Assembly: GCA_001970855.1 (NCBI GenBank)
Contig: LSSN01002657.1
Span: 1 to 43,598 of the forward strand
Direction of reading: 5' to 3'
DNA: 43,598 bases
Source of the DNA: Smittium culicis
Lineage: Eukaryota; Kickxellomycota; Harpellomycetes; Harpellales; Legeriomycetaceae
Below are positions 11,341-21,756 of this stretch, piece after piece. The notes beneath the pieces were generated by a model. The model was given only the letters and a program-made list of their open reading frames with translations, was not told the DNA's origin and did not search any database. Made by a program: the position numbers and the translations under genes. Each line of letters starts with the position of its first letter. The stretch's first letter is position 1.

Positions 11341-12480
11341 CACGCAAATATATAGAAAATTTCAAAAGTATTAATAAAGTGATTCATTTTTAAAGATAAA
11401 TTATTAGCCCAGAACACAGCTTTGACCGAGCTTTTTCTAATTGTTCAATAAATTGAAATGAAACTTGGATCAAACCTACCGATAATTTAAAAATGCACAT
11501 CTTTATATGGTCCTTAGTGATATTATAACAAAGAAGTAATTATGCAACCACTTTTTACCTCGTAGATTTACCAAGCAAGTTTAAACTTTTCCATTTTTAA
11601 ATAGCTATATTTAAAAAAAACTGATATTACTTGATATAAATTCTAAAAATGGCTTTAGCCATAATCATCTGACTTATCTATTTTAACTGCGTTAATATAA
11701 TAGTAGCCTGAAATATATAATACCGCTCAGTCACTGAATTTTACCATTTTTATAAAATATTTTAGCCATTAATAAATTTGATTTCTTATTTTATTTTGCG
11801 CTATTCAACTCGAGACTATACTTTAAACAAGTATTCTAAATAATCTACTAATCATACAAATCTCCACGCTCTTTCTTTAAACACTAAATTATTTCCCAGC
11901 AAAATACAATGATATATTAGCTAACCTCTCTCAATAATACCTTCAACATATCCCCATGAAAATATCATTATTATATTATAACAACCAACTAGGTATACAT
12001 TTCTCCATATTACATTATGGTTTATTTATTTTTTATAGCTGCACATTCTCTTGTAAAAAAAGTAAATTGCTTTTTCTCTTAAATTGGGCGATTTGTTTGA
12101 TGCATTTCATCAGGTTTTTAGATCGTTCCCTGAGTAAAAAATATAAGATTTATTTATCGAATTAAAAATGTATAAAAACAATCCTTTTTTTAGCTTTGTA
12201 GACCCAAACTCATGTAAAATAAAAAAAAAATTCTATAGAATATAAAAATCATATGTTTTTAGCTCAGCGTTTGGCAGTTTGCTATTTTGAAAATATTTGC
12301 TCGAATCATCGATTTCCAACTCCGTGTAGTGTATGTAATTTCCCTAATTTATTGCACAATTTTCAAGCCTCAAGCCTCAAATCTACACATTCATAATTTC
12401 AAAAATTGGTAATAGCTTGTATCCTCTCAAAAGATAAAAAAAATTTAGATTCGTAGGTGAAAATTACAAGTATATTCGTT
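11341..12480. other. AT-rich intergenic region
   Basis: No supportable gene. The 69-codon frame at 11956-12165 is Leu/Ile/Phe/Tyr-rich and looks like chance in AT-rich DNA. Confidence 0.45.
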
Positions 12481-12850
12481 TGAGAATTTCCGGCGCGCAA
12501 GATTCGTACTTTACACTGATCGATTAAACCACTAGATCCTAACAGCGAGATTATTTGACGTAATTTAGATGCTTAAATACTGTACTTTTCTAAATGCGAT
12601 ATGCTAAAAATCAATCACAACTTGGCACTTTCCTTGGCTGAAGATAGTGAAGGCAACGATCGGCGATTCGGAGGACAGCGATTACAGAGGAGAGCCGCCT
12701 AGAAACAGGAAGAGCGCATTCTTTCAGCACAGTCTTAAATAATCTCTGTAATTGATTCCAGAGCTCCGATGCAATGTAGATCGCAGCAGTATATCGATTT
12801 GTTGTGAGTCAGCTACTTCGAGTATTATCACGTTTGGGTAAAAGCCTATT
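12481..12850. other. GC-richer island, unidentified
   Basis: This is a short island of higher G+C in AT-rich DNA. Around 12486-12545 the minus strand has an A-box-like TCTAGTGGTTTAATCG and a weak B-box-like segment, but their spacing is too short for a tRNA. Around 12620-12790 a minus-strand frame is open for about 58 codons (SELWNQLQRLFKTVLKECAL...), yet other frames are open as well. No identity can be given. Confidence 0.3.
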
Positions 12851-15800
12851 ATTTATTTACCCTGTCAGATATAGGCAGTGACTATAAACATAGCATAATC
12901 TAATAATTAAATTTTGCTATTATGAGCTTGATTCCATGGTTGGTCATAACTTCAGCCATCCAGACTACTAATAACAAATTCCGAGTATAACACAATGGTA
13001 AATTGGTATCAATCCCTTTAATTACGCGCCTGGTAGACCAACGGAGGAATGTGTTTTTATATGAGTGTTTATTTTTATATACGTTGCGTCAAATTATCTA
13101 TTTTTATTTAGATAGCTTATTTTATTAAATATTTTCGTGTATTTTTATTTTACCAATAAATTTCCTCGTTCTAAAAATAAAAGTGATTAAATTATCATAA
13201 TTTTTATGCTACTCTACAATTAATTCACAATATTCAAAAAATAAAAATAAAAAAATCTATATAAAACTAAATCCAATATTCTCGGTGCTTGAGTCCCTTT
13301 CATTTTAAATCTAATCTCATGAACACCCCTCCCCCCTCTTCCACAAAAAGCCTTTATCTTAATAATATCCTTATCTACCCACCTGAAACGGTTTAAACTA
13401 TTTTTATACTAACATTCAATCATATCCAAAATAATAATAATAACAATAATAATAAGTTTTTTGTCTAAAAATAGATAAAAATGTATTTGATCCTATCGTC
13501 AATATAGCTTACGCATACACACTCTGTTATAAGATATACACTGTCTATGGAAGTTTCTTAAGAGTATAGATATTTTTTACTCAAAATTTTATGAAATATG
13601 ACTAGTCGATAGTTAATTTTTTCCTTCTGAAAAAACTTTAAAGAAATAAAATTCCTAATATTAAAAAGGTAAATAACTTAAAGGACACTTAGAAGAGACG
13701 TGAAAAGGTGTTTTAGTAATACCAATAGAAATAATTAAATTTTCCTTATTGAATCTCACGAAACGTATCTTGTTCTTGAATATAGCTAACTATTTTTAGT
13801 TTTTGGTGTGTTCTAAGTGCCGTATGCCATATATACACTAAACAGGTAGTCGATAATACATTTTTTGCTACCTGAAATATCAAATTCTAATTAATAATCG
13901 TGATGCGGTTCAATAATGTACAAGAAATTTACACTACACGCTTAGTCGATATATTTATGAACTACTTGCAGAAATTTAGTAAATTTTAGGTGTGTAAAAT
14001 ATTTTCTGTGTGTCCAGAGTTTTTCCGAGGCATTTAAGGTCATAATACATGGAATTTCGATCTGTTGTATTCCCTATCAACTATAATGGTTTTAAAATTA
14101 CTATTTTTTATTTTTAGATTGCTTTATTTGATCTCTAATTGCTTAATTTTTCATCTGAACCAAAATTTGGTAAATATCTGTATAAATTATTTAAAAATAA
14201 AAATATAACCGATTTTTTAAAGGTCTGGCTATTCAATAAATTCAAAAATATATGATATATTCACCAATATTCCATTTTCCAACATAATAATACTGAAGGC
14301 TGTATCAGCTCAATATTATTTATACCCGAATATTTATGTCATCTATTATTAATTTAAAAAAAGAGAATAGAAAATATGTGAAATCTCGATTAAAATACCT
14401 TTCTGCATCAATTAAATTTGCGAAAACTATTGATTTAACTTTTAAGGTTTTACTTTATAATTTAATTAAATAAATTAAGCATGTAGCAGAAATTTTATCG
14501 GATTAATTTTGTTCTATTAATAGCACTTGTACTGATTTAAAGCGCTATTGTTCCGGGTATTAAAAATCCAATAATTTCTAGAAATTGTATTAAAATAGAC
14601 TATTTTAATACAATCTTAGCTGAAGATTGCTAAATTTTTATAACTTTTAATTTTTATATTACTTTATTAAAAATTTAATGCTTTTTTAATTCAAAAATTA
14701 GTTTGGAATAATATAAACTGTCTATCTATAGATTTATAAAAATTCAACTTCCAAAATATTTATTTAAGCATACATAATTTTAAATCCGCAAATAAAAAAA
14801 ATCTTGATTCTTAATAGCTAAGACTATAGCTCAATCCTAGAAGTTGTATAAAAAACACCCCAACAATGGATCTTATTTTTATTCTGCCTTAAAATGCCTT
14901 GGTTTGACGATCATAATAAAGTTTCACCCACTTTCAGCCCCTATAACATCACATTTGTTATAACATTATATTTAAATCCCTATTAGTCAATTATATTTTT
15001 TTACATTGAAATTAATCTCGATATTTCTGCTAACAACCGTGTTTTCATAACACTTTCAGTTCTAAAAACTCCACCCACATTCTAATATTCTTCGATTTTA
15101 CGATATAATCGACACATGAACCAATTTAATCAGAAAATGTATATTGAAAAAGTATTAAATTTACATACACTATCGCTGTTTCATAATTCAATTAAAAAGT
15201 ATTCCTACCAGCAGCATTTTCAGAAATAAAAAAGTCTACCGTATCCATTAATTGTCCCATAAGCACTAATTTTTTTTAATTTATGGAAATAATATGAGGA
15301 TTAAAGCCATTAAACTTTTTTTAAGTAAAGAAAATTTAGTAGAGAAAAATGAGGTTTAGCGTTACTGATTACTTTTTAATTATAAAATTATGGAGCTATT
15401 CTATATTAAAGTTGATAGAATAGTGTTACTATTTTATTGGGTTAATATAAATTCAAATATCTTTCTGTGATACAGAAGGTACAAATGCGTAACCTATCAG
15501 AGATGACTATAAAAATAATTTTACCTTTTCATAGGCCATCTTTCACAGTTTCGAGATAGATATATTTTACACTTTTGATAATTTATGTGTATTTAATTTT
15601 ATATCACTGTTATCGGATCACTTTATGAATAATAGGAAAAACTTAATATTATGCAAATATATCTATCAAGTTGGAATTTATTGAAAAGCATTACTATATT
15701 CCATAAAAAAATTAAAATTCTTAAAATTCAAGTGATACTTACCTTACTTCAAGCTTAATTTCTTTTTCTGTATACTATTTTGGTAAATCTGATTAATTTG

Positions 15801-18043
15801 ATATACTTCTAAGAATAAGCAAAAAAAACAGAGGCGACTTTTGTTTCACAAGCAGAACTTAATTAAATTTTAAAGGCTTAAAAATTAATGTGATAGCTCA
15901 AATTATAGATTTGCCTTTATTGGTATCAATAACGAAAATAATATTCCTCTGATAAAAATACTGAAAAGTTTTATAAATCAATTTAAAAAATAAGAATTGC
16001 TTGAAAAAGCCATTTCAAGGTTAGAAACTGTAACTAAAAGCTTCAATTCTCTTGAAAATTTTCTATAAATTTACCTTAGGTAGAAATTAGTATAATTTCA
16101 TTTCGTTATCATAATAAATTACTGTATAGAAACAACAAAATTAAAAATATTATTTATCTTCATTAAAAGAAAATTTATAATCAAGGAATATAAATAGTTC
16201 CATGGAAATGCTTTGTAAAAATTTATTTTCTTTATAATACTGATTCAACCAATTATTTTACAGCCTTACAACTTTAACGCTTATCTATTATTTATATCTC
16301 AAAACTTTTTTTAGGTAGTATAGATGTTTCAAATAATAAAAAATAGTAAGCTCTGATTTTGGAAAATATATAGACACAATTCAGCGCTAATAAAAAGCTT
16401 CTCGGTTTTCTAGATAATAGTTTAGAAGACTGAGATCTTTCATTCACAAATTTTACGCTATATTTTCATATAATATCATTATGTTTGTTGTTAATTAATA
16501 TTTTAGTAATATCTATAAAATCAGTTTTTTTGACCATACACAGTTAATCTCTGCATTAAATTCAATTACATGTAGCCCTTCAATCAATATCACGATAGGA
16601 GGGGCCTTTTATTGATATACTATAGTCTAATAATTAAATAATGGGTGATATTTCGACACGTTAGTCTATTTCAGTTTTGAATCTATAATTTTATATGCAA
16701 TATTTTAATTTTTTTTATAGCTCAAATTATGTTTTTTATTTGAAATATTTTACAATAAAATCTGACTATGGGGAAAAATTGAATTATTGATTATCAATAG
16801 AAATAAATTGACTAAAAAAAAAAAATAGCTTTGGGATTTGTTATAAAATTTTGTTAGCCTTTAGTCTTTTTATGATACTATTCTTTTTCTTTAATGGTAA
16901 ATATGCATTAATATATGTAACAGTAATTTGGTGTTATTTTTTAGTTATATTTTTATCGATGGTGTATGAATCTAATATGTTAAGATCATATTCGTTTATT
17001 TATTAAACGTTTATGTGAGCTTATTTCGAGGTACTTAATTTTTATTCTACTTGCTATTTTTTTCCTTTAAATTAAATTTAAAATATTTTGATTTAAACTA
17101 GAATCACGAGGAAATCTTGTATATATTTATTATCAGAAATAAAACAGTTAGCAATTTAAATTCTTGTTTGTATAAGAACCAGTTACATGTTATTTATATG
17201 TTACCTTTTTTCGTATTTCAAAAATACATTTCTACAATAAATTTTTATAATTTTTACATTTAGTAGTGATATAATTATACTGAAACTTTTGAGCTTATAT
17301 CGTTCCTTAAATTTATCTGCTAGGTTATTAGCATGGTTTACTTCTTGTATCAGCTATCGTTTAATATTGAGCTCAAAAATAAATGATTAAAATGTAGAAA
17401 TATCACATTTCAATAAAATTTAGAAAAAACACCATATTTTTAATTAAAAAATAAGCTTTGCATACATTAAATAAATTTAAAAAAAGTTTTTATGGTTTTT
17501 ATTTAACTATTTTAGTGGTAGAATTATAATTTCGGAATGCATATTATGCTTTCGACATGCATTGCACCACATTTAATTAATTTCTTTAATGACTATGGTT
17601 CAATTTATTTAAATAACTTGCTAAAAACCTACAGCTTTTTTCGTAATTATAAACTTTGAATAAAATTATTATTAAAATAAAGGAAATATATAGCCTAAAA
17701 TGATGATTATTTAATTTTTATTTGACAGATAAAATCTACACTGGAAAATTAATAGGTGAAATCTTGAATGTTTTTTATATTCTATTCTCTATCGATATTT
17801 TTCTCCAAAAGATAAACATTAATAAATAAATCTACCAATATTTTTTTTTATTTTATAAAAAAAATTCTCAATTATAGGTGTGCGTGATATTCTTTAATTA
17901 GAATACATTTATTTAATAAGTTTTAAAATAACTAAAAAGTATATAAACATAGCGAGCTATTGTCTAATAAAAATAAGTACACTGACTCTTTATTTAGAAA
18001 AAAAGTATTTAAAATATTAATATTCTATTAAATTTATCTTACT
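12851..18043. other. Long AT-rich desert
   Basis: I see no gene, tRNA or clear transposon here. A near-perfect palindrome with 15-bp arms and a one-base centre lies at 14584-14614. A degenerate AAT microsatellite lies around 13430-13455. Confidence 0.5.
14584..14614. repeat. 15-bp-arm palindrome
   Basis: The arm ATTGTATTAAAATAG is followed by a single A and then its exact reverse complement. It could extrude as a cruciform or be the footprint of a lost element; no function is shown. Confidence 0.7.
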
Positions 18044-18226
18044 ATGCGACTGAAAGGTAAAAAAAGGCAACCGCGAAATCCCCAAACACAGAGTAGAAAA
18101 TTTCGATATTTTCTTGGTAAAGGAAATAATGAACTACGCTATATTACTAGTGTCCGGGCTTTAAAACCCCGCACAATTGACTTTGGTAAAAATAAAAAGC
18201 TTGTTAATTTTACCAATAAAAATTAA
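18044..18226 (+). CDS. Short basic ORF overlapping the long unknown ORF
   Basis: A 60-codon frame starts at ATG 18044. It is rich in Arg/Lys and Gln/Asn at the N terminus (MRLKGKKRQPRNPQTQSRKF...), unlike chance translation of AT-rich DNA. It overlaps the next ORF, which lies in the +1 frame and has no ATG of its own until 18663. The two may therefore be one gene. They could be joined by a frameshift (programmed or mutational) or by an intron. A GT at 18186 and an ATAG ending at 18288 would restore the frame with a 103-nt intron, but its motifs are weak. A basic leader could bind nucleic acid; this is an inference. Confidence 0.4.
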   Translation: MRLKGKKRQPRNPQTQSRKFRYFLGKGNNELRYITSVRALKPRTIDFGKNKKLVNFTNKN

Positions 18227-19448
18227 AAAAAACACCAGATCTGTCTTCAATGGGAAAAATAAACCCTCTTGTGCTGTTCCCCGGATAGAAAATAGCGCCA
18301 ACACTGCTCTTATCAACATAGGGGTTTTTTCGTCTCCTAGATTGATTTGTGCAATAAAAATTTCACCACTTTCTGTGATATTATCTTTTGGTTCATACAC
18401 CATCCCTTGTGCTGTTGTGTTATATTTAAACCTCTGTCAGTATTATAGACTTTTCCAATATGAAATTAGCTATGACATACCACCTAATAAACATGTTCCT
18501 ACGTCCCTTACATTTGCTAAAAACGACATACATGTTACTTATGATATCCATCTATATGCATTATTCACAACATGGGTAAATATTATTAGCTGCTTTATAA
18601 AGCTCAAATATGAAAAGTTTCCATCTTATCGCGCGTTCAAATTCATATTGGAGAATATTCGTATGATAGGAGTTTTCAAAGATAGTAAACTTTTATCGTC
18701 TCCAGTAATCGATAAATCAATTCTGAATTCTATATATATACGAAATGATGGCCTTATTTCTGTATTGGAAAGTGATCTGGATACTATTTCATTAATATTG
18801 GAAAACTCTAATCTAAATTCCAATGTTAGAGTTACGGAAGGTACAGGAATATATCCAATCCCAGATCACCGTAATGATATTGGAGATCTCACCGTCGGTA
18901 CGCGCCCTCGATTTCTTTATCGAGATATCTTATATAACTGTAAAGAAGCTGCTAATTCAAACCTAATGACACTTAAATCTGATGATTTCGCTCATAGCAA
19001 TGATAATTTAGAGTTCAATGAATATATTTTACAGGTATTGTGGTATTTATTTGCAATTATGTACAATAATAAGAATGAATATATCAATAAAGACACTTTA
19101 ACTAAATGTTCTAGTTACTTGTCACCAAGCTTAATGTTTCCATCTTATAACTTGGTAGCAGACCCCGACTGTTGTAAAATAGGCGTGAGAGTATGCGAAA
19201 GACGTAGAAATAATTTTTGCTGTATAAATGGACTATTTGGAGAATTTGAGGAATCACAAAAAAGCGAAGTAAGTTTCGCTGATGGTTCTATTATAGTCTA
19301 TTTGAATCGTGAAAAATATATTTCACAATGCTTTGAAGACTGGAAATCGTATAAATCCGTTTTCAAAATTAAGGACACTATTTTTTCGGCTCTTTCTGGT
19401 TTAGTAAACTATGACGAAAGCTTCGATTTGAATGAACACATTTTATAG
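18177..19448 (+). CDS. Long intronless ORF of unknown function
   Basis: A 423-codon stretch without a stop, followed by TAG, is far too long for chance at this base composition. G+C is higher than in the flanks. The frame opens at about 18165 without ATG. The first internal ATG is residue 163 (18663), so the start probably lies in the basic ORF at 18044. Visible features are a hydrophobic stretch at about 63-88 (SPLSVILSFGSY...), another at about 125-142, and a Cys/Arg cluster at 332-349 (Cys332, 333, 340, 348, 349 around CERRRNNFCC). The C terminus is acidic. I recognise no family, catalytic motif or repeat. Alternatives are a lineage-specific gene, a captured viral structural gene, or a recently inserted element ORF. 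None can be confirmed here. Confidence 0.6.
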   Translation: MTLVKIKSLLILPIKIKKNTRSVFNGKNKPSCAVPRIENSANTALINIGVFSSPRLICAIKISPLSVILSFGSYTIPCAVVLYLNLCQYYRLFQYEISYDIPPNKHVPTSLTFAKNDIHVTYDIHLYALFTTWVNIISCFIKLKYEKFPSYRAFKFILENIRMIGVFKDSKLLSSPVIDKSILNSIYIRNDGLISVLESDLDTISLILENSNLNSNVRVTEGTGIYPIPDHRNDIGDLTVGTRPRFLYRDILYNCKEAANSNLMTLKSDDFAHSNDNLEFNEYILQVLWYLFAIMYNNKNEYINKDTLTKCSSYLSPSLMFPSYNLVADPDCCKIGVRVCERRRNNFCCINGLFGEFEESQKSEVSFADGSIIVYLNREKYISQCFEDWKSYKSVFKIKDTIFSALSGLVNYDESFDLNEHIL

Positions 19449-19949
19449 ATTTCTAGAAAATAATAAGGTAGCTTACACTATTTATTTATGAAAAATAATT
19501 TTATATACTAATAATAAAGTAAAAATTATAAATTGTGACGACAAACTTGCAATATTTAAGCGAATCATAAATTTTTTATTGCTAATTAAAAGACTAGCCC
19601 ATTATATTTTTACTATTCAGACAAAAAATTATGAAGAACTAATCCTATCTTTTTTTTATATATAATTATAAAATTTACCAAATTAAAAGCGAAAAATCAA
19701 ATATAACATATCTGAAAATTATTTAATATTTTTTCTTTTTTACTTTTTTTTTGCTATGGAAATCATAGTGGACATCCTTAATCTTCAAATATAGATTTTA
19801 CTATACTGAGTTGTTATCTATTTATATATTACCAAACAATATCATACCCGTGACTAATTTTTAGAATGATACAAAAAAAGCTTTATAATATCTTACTATA
19901 TATATATCTACAACTATAATTTACTTTAGAAAAAGCGAAAAAATATATT
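19449..19949. other. AT-rich flank
   Basis: Nothing supportable lies between the long ORF and the inverted-repeat element. Confidence 0.5.
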
Positions 19950-19955
19950 ATATAT

Positions 19956-20596
19956 GTAGAAGAGCATGCTACTGCGGCCGAATTCTTCGGTTCTTTTGAG
20001 AGTATGCACATAGGGCTTATATTGATATTGTATTTATTTTAGGTTTAACTTTAAAGAGTTCAAAAGTTAATATAAGTTTTATTTAATTATAAAAAGCGAT
20101 AGTTTTATTTAATTATAAAAAGCGATAGTTTTATTTAAATACAAAAGGCGATGGTTTTATTTAATTATAAAAAGAGATATTTTTATTAATAATACGTTGA
20201 CCAAAAAAAAATAAGTTACTAAATGAAGTACTAAATTCTTTTTTTTAGCCTTGTATCCATTTTCCCTTTAACTTTTCCTGTTCTTTGATGATTTTTCTTT
20301 TGTCGTTTTGTGGCGGTTTTTATACCTTTCTGAATTCATGCAAAATTTTATGGCATGAGTTATGATATACTTATTATTATAAATTTAATTCATTAAAGCA
20401 GTCATTAGTGTATTAAATTAACCTGTCAAATTTAGATTAGTATGATTATAATATTCATTAAAAATTATGTTGTCATTATCGTTAATCATTACATTTTAAT
20501 TTTAAAATTCGACTTTCAGAAAATACTAGAAGATCTGAAGTATAGAATAAGACTACATAGAAAAATTATTTTGGTAGTTCTACACTTCCACATATA
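19956..20596 (+). repeat. Left arm of long inverted repeat
   Basis: Reverse-complement partner of 21239-21750. Landmarks are GCGGCCGAATTC near 19974, AGCCTTGTATCCATTTTCCC near 20248, ACGACAAAAG-type sequence in complement near 20300, and GTAGTTCTACACTTCCACAT at its inner end. It is longer than the right arm because of a 26-bp tandem expansion and some smaller insertions. Confidence 0.8.
20075..20178 (+). repeat. 26-bp tandem repeat, 4 units, in left arm only
   Basis: Units start at 20075, 20101, 20127 and 20153. Units 1 and 2 are identical; units 3 and 4 have a few changes. A degenerate partial unit follows. The right arm has only one corresponding unit, so the expansion happened after the arms formed or was lost from one side. 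Confidence 0.9.
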
Positions 20597-21238
20597 TTTT
20601 AAAACTTTTCAAGAATATAATTTTATACATATCTCCAGTTTAATAATTGAAATATAAACTTATATTATAAAATCTTTTCTATCTTAGTGTCTATATTTTA
20701 ATTTAAACTCAAACTTATATGATTAAACTAGATATGTTTTTTTAATAAACCAGATAGATTATGTATAAACTTTAAATTTTATACTTTCTATTAAAAGAAA
20801 TTTATTCTAATAAATTATAACTTTAACTGATTTTGTGATGCTTAATATCTTTTAAAAATTATTTAGACCAAAGTTAAATAAAGAGCTTAACTTTTATATT
20901 CCTTATTTTAGACACAGACTGTAAAATCAAATTCTATGAAAAATAAAAAAGTAAGCCTATTATTTTAAAACCTTTACTATCTATCCCTCATACATATCTG
21001 TTAGCGGTTATTGAATATTAAAATATAATATTTTTATTATTTCGTTTTTAAAAAAAATGGATAACCTTATCTAAATGATATGACTGTTAAAATAGATATT
21101 ATAGTATAAAATAAAAAACCATCTTATTTTGTAATAAAATATGATCAGAATGGCTTAAAATATAATGTATCATATTGAGTTTTATATGACTTTAAGTGGC
21201 TATATTTACACATTATTCTATGAAAATCAAAATTTATT

Positions 21239-21750
21239 TATATGTGGAAGTGTAGAACTACCAAAAGAATTTTTCTTTGGAGTCTGATTCTATACTTCAG
21301 ATCCTTCTTTTATTTTCTGAAAATCATATTTTAAATTTTATTTTATTTTTTGAATTTAATAATGATTTGAAACTGAATATGACAGATTAATTCAATACAC
21401 TAATGAATGCTTTGATGAATTAAATTTACAATAATAAGTAATCAAAATTCATGCAATAAAATTTGGCATGAATTCAGAAAGGTATAAAAACCGCTACAAA
21501 ACGACAAAAGAAAAATAATCAAAGACCAGGAAAAGCTAAAGGGAAAATGGATACAAGGCTAAAAAGAAATTTACCTTTTTTTGGTCAACTACTATTAATA
21601 AAATTATTTCATTTCTTAATTAAATAAAACTTATATTAACTTTTGAGCCCTTTAAAGCTAAACCTAAAATAAATACAATATCAAAATAAGCCCTGTGGTT
21701 ATACGCTCAAAAGAGCTGAAGAATTCGGCCGCAGTAGCTGACTCTTCTAC
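21239..21750 (-). repeat. Right arm of long inverted repeat
   Basis: Reverse-complement partner of the left arm, with landmarks ATGTGGAAGTGTAGAACTAC at its inner end and GAATTCGGCCGCAGTAG near its outer end. Many scattered substitutions and small indels separate the arms. Confidence 0.8.
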
Positions 21751-21756
21751 ATATAT

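Larger units (their letters stand above)
19956..21750. mobile_element. Non-autonomous element with very long inverted arms
   Basis: The two ends are imperfect inverted copies of each other over 512-641 bp. They begin GTAGAAGAG on each strand and continue through CTACTGCGGCCGAATTC. ATATAT flanks both ends (19950-19955 and 21751-21756) and may be a target duplication or simply local TA sequence. The central part (20597-21238) has no meaningful ORF. The structure fits a MITE/foldback-like or long-TIR DNA transposon derivative; the superfamily is undetermined. Arm divergence shows it is not a cloning or assembly palindrome. Confidence 0.75.

Noticed and set aside
11956..12165. 69-codon membrane-like ORF
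   Set aside because: Its Leu/Ile/Phe/Tyr bias is expected from AT-rich DNA, with no promoter or family support.
12486..12545. tRNA gene on the minus strand
   Set aside because: An A-box-like segment exists, but the distance to the weak B-box-like segment is about 24 nt, far too short, and no cloverleaf can be drawn.
18161..18403. 80-codon minus-strand ORF over the unknown gene
   Set aside because: It looks protein-like but is contained within the much longer plus-strand frame and has no further support.
19970..21735. GCGGCCGAATTC as a NotI/EcoRI adaptor or cloning chimera
   Set aside because: It occurs in both arms at the matching place, and the arms are diverged by many substitutions and indels, which an artefactual palindrome would not show.
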